In this document: positions 34,486 through 46,400 of the stretch, piece after piece
Position numbering within the stretch: the first letter of the stretch is position 1
Layout of the letters: each line of letters begins with the position of its first letter
Assembly: GCA_029465975.1 (NCBI GenBank)
Contig: CM055728.1
Location: 14,700,205 to 14,764,204, forward strand
Length of the DNA stretch: 64,000 bases
Direction of reading: 5' to 3'
Source: Dallia pectoralis
Taxonomy: Eukaryota; Chordata; Actinopteri; Esociformes; Umbridae
Program-made: the position numbers and the translations under genes
The notes under the pieces: model-generated
The model's input: only the letters and a program-made list of their open reading frames with translations
Database searches by the model: none
What the model was told of the DNA's origin: nothing

Positions 34486-37400
34486 GTAAGTACCAACCCC
34501 CCATGTATGAGTCAGTGTAGAGACTAGATTGGCGGTCTATAAGTGAGGGTAGAGACTAGATAGGCGGTCTATAAGTCAGTGTAGAGACTAGGCCATGTAT
34601 ATGCGAGTCCAGATTGCATGCTGGTTTTGGGTGTGAAGTTTGACTTCTTGGTGCATTTCTTCCGCGATGCATTTTCCGCAGACACCAAATGGTTGACCTG
34701 AAGTAACCTACTGTGAATCATCACTACCACAGGGCAGATCTGCATAGGGGAAGCATTAAGTCACCCCCCTGCATCACCTGCATGCCGCCGTTATGTCTAG
34801 TATCTGGCGATTGTGTGCTGAATGACGCATATTGAATATTCGCTTTGATCATCTTAAATAAATGCCTTCACAGTACAGGAGGAAGCGACCTCCCCTCCAC
34901 CGGTATTTCCTTCGGTTTCAGTACCTCTGACCGGTGGACAGCTCATGTGTCGCGTCATTGAGTCTAATGGACAGTGCAGTCATGCGTGACGTGTAGTAAG
35001 GCCGGCCAACACGCACGCACAGACACAGACACACACGCGCACGCACACAGACACACACCTTGATACTAAGCGAAACGTGGAAAACATCGCCGGCATACTG
35101 TTTGTTTTTTAGGCAGGATGCAAAACATTATATTAACAGACGCAGATTGCCAAATGTATTTTCTTAAGATTATATTAAATGTAGATTGGAAGTATCCAGC
35201 ATCGTGGGACTGTTGTGGTGTAGTCGGATTCGTGTTACTGAGCCGGAGTATATCTGACTGCACCTTTAGATGTTTGGTTTGTTTATTAGCCAATATAATA
35301 AAGACAATATAATAAAGTGGCAGCAATGTTCTGTACACGCAGAAAATTAAGCAAAGCTGTAGCACACATCTATAGACCTTCACTTGCGTTCAGTACAAAC
35401 AGTACTGCAGTAGCCTAACTGCTCTTTGCCTTTTACAGTTTCCTAAATATTTATTGTAAAAGTAGCAGACCACTTTTGACCTTGTGCATCTTTTGTGTAC
35501 CTTCATTTAATCCAGCTGTATGAAGTAATAGCAGACTCTTGTCGAAGGTCATCTAAACATTTGTAGAAAATGCATTGTGACAATGTTGTAAGCTGACTGC
35601 AAATATCTGATAGCCAACTTACCAATGCCCAATTAATGAATACAAACAAACAGCAAAACTGAAGCAACCATAAATGTCTAATTGTAGATATTGACCTAAT
35701 GACTTGAGCTACGTTTTTGTGGCACAGCTGTTGGAGCTCAGAAGGTTGAAGACTCACTGCATGTCTTATTAACCGTGATCCTAACCGCTAAAGCCCAAGT
35801 GAATCACTCTCACTGCATGTCTTATTAACTGTGACCATAACCCTTAAAGCCCAAGTGAATCACTCTCACTGCATGTCTTATTAACCGTGATCATAACCCT
35901 TAAAGCCCAAGCGAATCACTCTCACTGCATGTCTTATTAACCGTGATCATAACCCTTAAAGCCCAAGTGAATCACTCTCACTGCATGTCTTATTAACCGT
36001 GATCATAACCCTTAAAGCCCAAGTGAATCACTCTCACTGCATGTCTTATTAACCGTGATCATAACCCTTAAAGCCCAAGCGAATCACTCTCACTGCATGT
36101 CTTATTAACTGTGATCATAACTCTTAAAGCCCAAGTGAATCACTCTCACTGTAGAATGCAATAGCCCACATGGTAAAAACTGAAATTGTATTAACCCAAG
36201 AACTTTAATTTTGCTGTGCTGCAATTTGTCTTCACATTTGTGATGTGGAGACTCCACCCCCCTCTAATATCCGCTCTATTGAGTTTGCAAAAGATCCAGT
36301 TGTGTTGCGGATGTGCCTGCACAATTAGGCACCAGTTTGATGAGCTAGACGCCTCTTTACAACTTATATAGAGAATTTTATTACACTACAGCAAAGTGGT
36401 TATTTATGCTATCTTGTGATTGCAGTCTTTGTTAAAATATTTTTGCTAGCAATTGCTAGCAAGATACTAGCAGGCTAAAAGGAAAGAGAGGCTGAGGTAC
36501 TGAGCCACTGACTTTTTCCAACTATGGCAAAAAAGAAATAATGATATTAAATAATTAGTCATTTTAAACCAAAATGTTTTTTTTCAGATTTTCAATCCAT
36601 AGTTACAGATCTTTGAGAAAAGTTACTGATGAAGAATATGTCCACAATCTCCAAATATCTCATTACTTTGTTTACTTTTGCTAGCTGTGCACATAAAGAA
36701 GACAATTTATCTGTTATTGAGGTTACCAGGTTCTCAACTGTAGAGAGACTTAGGGAAAAGACAAACTCCAGAGTCTGATTTCTAAAGAGGGTTACTTGAT
36801 AAATTGCAAATTGTGGATATTTTGCTTCCTAAAAACTAAAATGTCTCTTCGATTTCGCTCATTCAACTTCATTCTTCTAAACTGTTAATTTCTGCAGTGA
36901 CTTGCAGGTAATCTGGGGGGGGGGGGGTTGCTTCAACTGCACTCTTCTTTAGGTCCTCACAGTCAAGCAAATAGGCATTTTTGGGGCTGAAGATCTTGCT
37001 GAGCAGGACAGATCAATGTTTTTTTTTAAACAAATGAGCAAAGATTTCTCTCTTTTTGGTTCCAAGAAGTCCATTTTCATCTAGTTTTTCCTTTCTTGCT
37101 TAACAAGAAACTGTCTAAACATGCGGAAACATGGCGAGGCATGCCTAGGTGAACGTATGTATAGGCACAATTCACTAATTAATTGATGGAATTTCCTTTC
37201 TATCATTAGCAGTAATTCCAGTCTTGCACTTAAAGATATGTTTTGGAAATGTAGTTCAATTGATTCAATGTTACTCTGTTACATTGTGATCAAATCAATT
37301 GTCTAATTCACTGTACTGCATTAACTGTAGTAATGTAGCTACTGGTTAGTGAACCTGTATTATGTCTACTTCGCTGTACTGCATTAACTGTAGTAATGTA

Positions 37401-40400
37401 GCTACTGATTAGTGAACCTGTATTATGTCTACTTCGCTGTACTGCATTAACTGTAGTAATGTAGCTACTGATTAGTGAACCTGTATTATGTATACTTCAC
37501 TGTACTGCATTAACTGTAGTAATGTTGCTACTGATTAGTGAACCTGTATTATGTCTACTTCACTGTACTGCATTAACTGTAGTAATGTTGCTACTGATTA
37601 GTGAACCTGTATTATGTCTACTTCACTGTACTGCATTAACTGTAGTAATGTTGCTACTGATTAGTGAACCTGTGCTATGAGCTCTGGCAGCTCTAGCCAT
37701 ACCCTCCACCACCTCCCTGCCACCTCCAGAAAGTATTTGATCCCCGGCTGATTTTGTATGTATGCCCACTGACAAAGCCATGGTCATTCTATCATTTTAA
37801 TGGTGACAGCGAGAGACTGAATAACCACAACAAAAATCCAGAATAACGCATTTCAAAAAAGTTAAGTAAATTGATCTGCATTTTTTTCTCAATGACATAA
37901 GTATTTGACCCTTTTGCAAAACATTACTTAGTACTTGTTGGCAATTACAGAGGTAAGACGTTTCTTGTAGTTGGCCCTGAGGTTTGCACACATCTCAGGA
38001 GGGATTTTATCCCACTCCTCTTTGCAGATCCTCTCCAAGTCATTAAGGTAGTCTGAGGTAGTCATCGTACCTTCGATCTGGTGAAATTGCCCTGTCCCCT
38101 TTGCAGAAAAACACCCCCAAAGCGTTATGTTTCCACCTCCATGTTTGATGTTGGGGATGGTGTTCTTGTGGTCATAGGCGGCATTTTCCCTGTTCCAAAC
38201 ACGGCGAGTTGATGCCAAATAGCTCGATTTAGGTCTCATCTGAACACAACACTTTCATCCAGTTTTCCTCTGAATCATTCAGATGTTCATTGACCATCCT
38301 TAGACAAGGCCTGTACATGTGCTTTCTTGAGCAGGGGGACCTTGCGGGTGCTGTGGGATTTTAGTCCTTCACGGCGTAGTGTGTTATCAATTGTTTTCTG
38401 CGTGACTATGGTCCCAGTCTCCTTGAGATCATTGACAAGATCCTTCTGTGTAGTTCTGGGCTGGTTCCTTAACGTTCTGATGGTCTTTGAAACTCCGCGA
38501 GGTCAGATCTTGCATGGAGCCCCAGACTGACAGGGATTGACAGTTATATAATGTTTCTTCCATTTGCGAATAATCGCACCAGCTGTGGTCACCTTCACAC
38601 CAAGCTGCTTGGCAATGGTCTTGTTGCCGATTCCTGCCTTATGTAGGTCTACAATCTTGTCCCTAACATCCAGCTCTTTGGACTTGGCCACGGTGGAGAG
38701 TTTGGAATCTGATTTATTGATTGCTTCTGTGGACAGGTGTCTTTTATACTGGTAACAATATGAGATTGGGAACACTCCTAATCACAGATCGTTACCTGTA
38801 TAAAAGACACCTGTGAGCCAGAAGTCTTGCTGATTGACAAGGGATCAAATACTTATTTCAAAAGTAAAATGCTAATGAATTTATAACTTATTTGAAATGT
38901 GTTATTCAGTTTTTTTAATTATCTGTCTCTCACTGTTCAAATAAACCTACCAATGAAATTATAGACTGATCATGTCTGTGTCAGTGGGCAAACATATAAA
39001 ATCATAGAGGGATCACATACTTTCTTTCTTCACTGTATGTGACCAGTCTGAAAGGGAGAACCCGGAAGATTGAGGTTTAGGCAGATTGGAAGCCGAAACT
39101 GTCAGGTATCGTCAGTGTTCATGTTTCACATAGGCACACTGCAATGGATACTTATCTAAGATAATACAAATGCTATTGTGTATTTGGTTACATATTTGTA
39201 TTGAAATTGACACCATTAGCACAACCTGGCTGTCTGTGACGTAGGTTTCTCGTAAAGCACAGTGTGGCCCATGGATATTAATTACTTAGGCTTGAGTGGA
39301 TCTCTCTCATTACTTAGATAGGGAGATCCCTCTGTATAATAATATAATATCAGCGAGCACATTTAAGAACAATTATATGCTTATGTAAACGGAAACAGTG
39401 AGAGTAGCCAAACCAAAAGCGGGAACCCACAGAGAAAAATGTGAAATCGGCAGGTAAAGAAGTAAAATGTGTGCGTCCAACCACAGACTGCTGTCAAGGC
39501 ATTAGCCAGACCGAAACATCTGTAGTTCCCAAGCTCCTCCTGAACAGCAAAAGGCTGGTGGACCATAGATGGCAGTGAAAACACAACAAAATAGCAATTA
39601 GAAGTATGTTTTATGCTACAGGCCGCATAACAACACATCTGTTTGGAGCGGGGGTTAGTGACAGGTAGAAAGGGGCGGGGGGATAGATAACAGGTCATTG
39701 AGAAGATTTGTTTTGCCTTGTTTTTCCTCGGGTGCTCAGAGCCCTATTCTGTCAGCCTGCATTGATTAACTTAAGCCACAGAGCAGGTGGTGAGAGCACA
39801 GGGTGAAGGGAGAATCACAGGACGTGGGAAGGGAAGAGGGTATGACGGAGGAGATAGAATCAGAAAGCAAATGGCAGACAGATTTATCAGATGGAGGAGA
39901 TGACAGGACAGAGGAGAGAGCAGTAGGGGACAGAATATGGAACTGCATTACTTAAAGTATCTTGTTTCAATTAATCAAGAATTCCAATAAATGCAAATGT
40001 TTTTGAATCCGTGTGGCTTGTCAATGCTAGAATGACTTAGAACAAATCTATTTTAAAATAATTACACAAGCCACAATGATGTTGGACTATATATTGCTTT
40101 GATCAGATCCCAAAGCAGCTCATGTTGAATTTGTGTGTTCTAGTATTCTGATTGCCACCATCTCCAGTGGCAGCGTTGGTTCCTAACATCTTACACCGCA
40201 GATGGTTTACTGTTTCTTGCAGCATAGCATCACATGATTAATGTATCTAGGTAGCCTGACTCAGCTTCTTAAAAGCTTGTGTTAAATTCCACCCAGCCCT
40301 CCATCTTTCTCCTTTAACCCAAAATTGGATTAGCTTCCAAATTGGAAATCTAAAGAGCTCCCCTAAGACGGGTCCTGCCCCACCTATCTATACATAAAAC

Positions 40401-43400
40401 ACATTTGTGTACCCTTTATCTTTCTCACAGCACCAGTGAACTCTGTTTGGTGCATCGGGGTACAGACAGAGCATCGGGGTACAGACAGAGCATCATACTC
40501 CCTGTAGTCTCCTCATACTCCCTGTAGTCTTCTCATACTTCCTGCAGTCTCCTCATACTCCCTGTAGTCTCCTCATACTCCCTGTTGTCTCCTCATACTC
40601 CCTGTAGTCTCCTCATACTCCCTGTAGTCTCCTCATACTCCCTGTTGTCTCCTCATACTCCCTATAGTCTCCTCATACTCCCTGTATTCTCCTCATACTC
40701 CCTGTAGTCTCCTCATACTCCCTGTAGTCTCCTCATACTCCCTGTAGTCTCCTCATACTCCCTATAGTCTCCTCATACTCCCTGTAGTCTCCTCATACTC
40801 CCTGTAGTCTCCTCATACACCCTATAGGCTCCTCATACTCCCTGTAGTCTCCTCATACTCCCTGTAGTCTCCCCATACTCTCTGTAGTCTCCTCATACTC
40901 CCTGTAGTCTCCTCATACTCCCTGTAGTCTTCTCATACTCCCAGTAGTCTCCTCATACTCCCTGTATTCTCCTCATACTCCCTGTATTCTCCTCATACTC
41001 CCAACTCCCTGTAGTCTCTTTATACTCCCTGTAGTCTCTTTATACTCCCTGTAGTCTCCTCATACTCCCTGTAGTCTCCTCATACTCCCTGTAGTCTTCT
41101 CATACTCCCTGTATTCTCCTCATACTCCCTGTATTCTCCTCATACTCCCAACTCCCTGTAGTCTCTTCATACTCCCTGTAGTCTCCTCATACTCCCTGTA
41201 GTCTCCTCATACTCCCTGTAGTCTTCTCATACTCCCTGTAGTCTCCCCATACTCTCTGTAGTCTCCTCATACTCTCTGTAGTCTCCTCATAATATTAATT
41301 AATATAACATCACTAATGTTCAGTATTGTGTTCACCTTTCCGGGCAATCGCCTGCAACGTATTTACCTCCACAATACTCAGTTGCTGAGTATCTTCTGTG
41401 GTGATGTTCTGTCCGTCCTATACACCAGCCATCTTCAGTTGTTGTTCAGCTCCAATGTCTTCAAAGGCAAAAACATCCCATAGAATCTAGACTATATATT
41501 TATTGCTTTCTCATGACTGCACATGTGATGGAACACACCTGTCTAACCATAGGTAATAGCCATAGCTAAAACCTGACTAACCATAGCTAATACCTGACTA
41601 ACCATAGCTAATAGCCATAGCTAAAACCTGTCTAACCATAGCTAATACCTGACTAACCATAGCTAATACCTGATTAACCATAGCTAATAGCCATAGCTAA
41701 TACCTGACTAACCATAGCTAATACCTGACTAACCATAGCTAATAGCCATAGCTAAAACCTGTCTAACCATAGCTAATACCTTACTAACCATAGCTAATAG
41801 CCATAGCTAATTCCTGACTAACCATAGCTAATACCTGACTAACCATAGCTAATACCTGACTAACCATAGCTAACAACCAAAGCTAATACCTGACTAACCA
41901 TAGCTAATAGCCATAGCTAATACCTGACTAAACATATCTAATACCTGACTAACCATAGCTAATAGCCATAGCTTATATCTGACTAACCATAGCTAATACC
42001 TGACTAACCATAGCTAAAACCTGACTAACCATAGCTAATAGCCATAGCTAAAACCTGTCTAACCATAGCTAATACCTGACTAACCATAGCTAATAGCCAT
42101 AGCTAATACCTGACTAACCATAGCTAATAGCCATAGCTAAAACCTGTCTAACCATAGCTAATACCTGACTAACCATAGCTAATAGCCATAGCTAATACCT
42201 GACTAACCATAGCTAATACCTGACTAACCATAGCTAATAGCCATAGCTAATACCTGACTAACCATAGCTAATAGCCATAGCTAATACCTAACTAACCGTA
42301 GCTAATACCTGACTAACCATAGCTAAAACCTGACTAACCATAGATAATTGTTCACTAATTTCTTTCAGCTTCCTGTTGGTGTTTTCTTGTCTCATCCTCT
42401 CTGTTTTCGCCACCATCAATGAGTTTAAGGACAGCTCAGAGACTGCCCTGTACATTCTGGTATGTATGTGACGGTTTGCTCTGAAGTTTTGTGCTTTCTC
42501 TTTGGCTTTCAATTTTGTTTTTATGTTTTCAATGGCAGAGCAGGAACCAACCAAATGTGTGAATTATTGATAGTGTCATATAAATGATAGATTTCTTGGT
42601 ACGACAAACATCTGGTTATGTTGCAAATTGTGTGGAACGATGAAAACACATGGGGTTGTGTTGCAGTTTGTCAGGGATTTGATGTTTCACAGGAATTTGT
42701 GACAATTGTGGTGTTTGGCGTGGAGTACATCGTGAGGATCTGGGCTGCAGGTTGCTGCTGTCGCTACAGAGGATGGAGAGGGAGGCTCAAGTTTGCCCGC
42801 AAACCTTTCTGTGTCATCGGTGAGTGGAGACTTTCTTTCTCATTTGCTCCTTTGATCTGTCAGGATCAGCTTCTGTTTTGCTTTTCTCTTTCTGGTTCTC
42901 AAATTTTTCTCCCCTCTTGTTCGTTCTGTAATTTCCTTAAAAAGTCTGGATATTTGGAGCCCGGTAATGATGTGTTTAGTTCAGGAGAACACAATCTCCT
43001 TCCAAAATGACAGAGTCAAATCTAAGGTAAAAAGTGACAGCGGCAACGGAACCCTGTCTCGTTGTCACGACTCCCTCCGAAGACGCCGTATCAACATCTT
43101 CGGGCAGACCTCGGCGGTCCTCATCACCAGCCTTCTATACAGTTCCATCATTCCACATTCCATATGTTTGTCTCGTCCTGACTTGTTAGGTAGTTGGTAG
43201 TTGGTTTTTGTCGTTTCATATCGCTGTTTAGAATTTTACAAGTCGCCTGTTATGTACACATTTTATTTTCCTTACAGTGAGTTTTGCCCGTTCTGTGAGT
43301 GTTTGATCTAGATTAATTAAACCCATGAATGTGAACCTCTGCGGTTGGTTCTCTTCTTAGAAAATAAAAAAAATAAACCCAACCGAAAATGGATATATGG

Positions 43401-46400
43401 TGGCTGTTCTGCTGTATTCTACTGCCACCTGCCTATAAGCAGAAACTCAAGCATTAAGGACCAGTGTTGTAACTAATGCTTAAGTGGTTAGATGATGCTG
43501 GTTCTAAACCACAGGACTATTTTAAGAACACAGGATGGCGGTCTGGATATTATCCAACAACATTGATCCGTTTACAACACAGGTCACCAGCTTGGTTAAT
43601 ACATGGGTAAATATGGATGTCCTCATAGTGAGTGAACATACCTGAACCAAACGCCTCGTATTGAACACAACATCATCCAGAGGAGCTAAATGTCAGAGCT
43701 GCTTTTTTGATGAACTGAATTTTGATGAACTGAATTGTTTTGTTTAAACTGGACTAAGACTGAACTATGCCAGGGTGTGAATTCAGAATTTTTACCCTAA
43801 ACATGAGCAAATTTCAATACACCTCTCCCTGACCCGGTCCACAATACTGGCTACATGCAGACCACCTCAGTCCCTGTGCCCAATATCGCCAAAACCACCA
43901 GCCTAAATGAGTAATGCACATACGTACCCTCATCTGTATCTCATCTCTCTCTCCCTCATCTTTTAATTGTCTGGTCACAGTATCGTATCAACACAATCAA
44001 CACAGAAACACTGTACTCACAAACACCCCAATTTGAATAGCTTCCTGTTTAACAGATCCACATATCAACTGTTATCTCACACCTAGACAAGAGGTGAATT
44101 CATAAGAAATGTTGTTAATCGACTACAGTTCAGCGTCCAACAAATTAATACCCGCCATGTTCTTCTTCGTTCTTCTACTTCTTGTCAATCAAACCTCAGT
44201 GTGGTAACAATATATTTGATTTAAATACAATATTTCAACTCCCTTCTGTTTTTCTATTACAGTTGCGGGCAAACTTTTTTATTACATTACGTGACATTAC
44301 GACTAGGAGGCCGCACACCATTTTTGTACACGTAGGATTTGTCAGTCAAAATATGTTTGAAAAAATACAGAAAGTATGGATCCATAAGCCAAGCTACCAA
44401 GCTGTAATTTAGTTTTAAAGTGGATTGAAAGCAAAGTGACATGAACCGTCTTTTCTCTCAGACATAATGGTTTTGATAGCGTCCGTGTCGGTGATGGCTG
44501 CTGGCTCACAGGGGAACGTGTTCGCCACCTCCGCCATACGCAGCCTCCGCTTCCTGCAGATACTCCGCATGCTGCGCATGGATCGACGTGGAGGAACGTG
44601 GAAACTTCTAGGATCAGTGGTCTACGCTCACAGCAAGGTGAATAGGCACTCAAGCTTAGCAGAAAACCTGTGTGAAGGAAATCATTTAAATGCTGAGCTG
44701 CTATGTTGTGTTATCAAATAATATTTTTTTACATCTAACGTTAAAATATAAAGACTGAATTGGTGTTTATTATGCCCTGTTTCACATCTCTCCAGGAACT
44801 AATCACTGCGTGGTACATAGGGTTTCTTTGTCTCATCCTGGCTAGTTTCCTTGTGTACTCGGTTGAGAAGGACAACAACGACATGTTTGAGACGTATGCT
44901 GATGCTCTGTGGTGGGGGCTGGTAAGTGAAGAATAACCACACCCCCTCTAGTACTAGTACAGGTAGGTGAAGGAGAATAACCACACCCCCGCTAGTACTA
45001 GTACAGGTAAGTGAAGGAGAATAACCACACCCCCTCTAGTACTAGTACAGGTAAGTGAAGAATAACCACACCCCCTCTAGTACTAGTACAGGTAAGTGAA
45101 GGAGAATAACCACACCCCCTCTAGTTACACATGAGTAAGTACAGGTAAGTGAAGGAGAATAACCACACCCCCTCTAGTACTAGTACAGGTAGGTGAAGGA
45201 GAATAACCACACCCCCGCTAGTACTAGTACAGGTAAGTGAAGGAGAATAACCACACCCCCTCTAGTACTAGTACAGGTAAGTGAAGAATAACCACACCCC
45301 CTCTAGTACTAGTACAGGTAAGTGAAGGAGAATAACCACACCCCCTCTAGTTACACATGAGTAAGTACAGGTAAGTGAAGGAGAATAACCACACCCCCGC
45401 TAGTACTAGTACAGGTAGGTGAAGGAGAATAACCACACCCCCGCTAGTACTAGTACAGGTAGGTGAAGGAGAATAACCACACCCCCGCTAGTACTAGTAC
45501 AGGTAAGTGAAGGAGAATAACCACACCCCCTCTAGTACTAGTACAGGTAAGTGAAGGAGAATAACCACACCCCCTCTAGTTACACATGAGTAAGTACAGG
45601 TAGGTGAAGGAGAATAACCACACCCCCGCTAGTACTAGTACAGGTAAGTGAAGGAGAATAACCACACCCCCTCTAGTACTAGTACAGGTAAGTGAAGGAG
45701 AATAACCACACCCCCTCTAGTTACACATGAGTAAGTACAGGTAGGTGAAGGAGAATAACCACACCCCCGCTAGTACTAGTACAGGTAAGTGAAGGAGAAT
45801 AACCACACCCCCTCTAGTACTAGTACAGGTAGGTGAAGGAGAATAACCACACCCCCTCTAGTTACACATGAGTAAGTACAGGTAAGTGAAGAAGAATAAC
45901 CACACCCCCTCTAGTTACACATGAGTAAGTACAGGTAAGTGGAGAAGAATAACCACACCCCCTCTAGTTACACATGAGTAAGTACAGGTAAGTGAAGAAG
46001 AATAACCACACCCCCTCTAGTTACACATGAGTAAGTACAGGTAGGTGAAGAAGAATAACCACATCCCCTCTAGTTACACATGAGTAAGTACAGATAAGTG
46101 AAGAGAATAACCACATCCCCTCTAGTTACTGAGTACAGGATAGGTGAAGAGAATAACCACACCCCCTCTAGTTACACATGAGTAAGTACAGGTAAGTGGA
46201 GAAGAATAACCACACCCCCTCTAGTTACACATGAGTAAGTACAGGTAAGTGAAGAAGAATAACCACACCCCCTCTAGTTACACATGAGTAAGTACAGGTA
46301 AGTGAAGAAGAATAACCACACCCCCTCTAGTTACACATGAGTAAGTACAGGTAAGTGAAGAAGAATAACCACACCCCCTCTAGTTACACATGAGTAAGTA

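Larger units (their letters stand above)
37728..39037 (-). mobile_element. Tc1-like element with ~200-bp inverted repeats (IR/DR type)
   Basis: The left arm AGTATTTGATCCC..CCCACTGACAAAG..AAGTATTTGACCC and the right arm are inverted copies of one another over about 200 bp. Each arm carries two direct repeats (AAGTATTTGATCCC type) at its ends, the arrangement of Sleeping Beauty-like elements. The right end stops at CACTGTA, with a TA typical of the target site; the left terminal bases are lost. Minus-strand transposase pieces are listed below. At 1.3 kb it is shorter than the usual ~1.6 kb because the central part is deleted. Confidence 0.88.

Noticed and set aside
39381..39948. Minus-strand open frames of 105 and 60 residues in kcnq2 intron 1
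   Set aside because: No recognisable domain, no splice or promoter context; chance frames.
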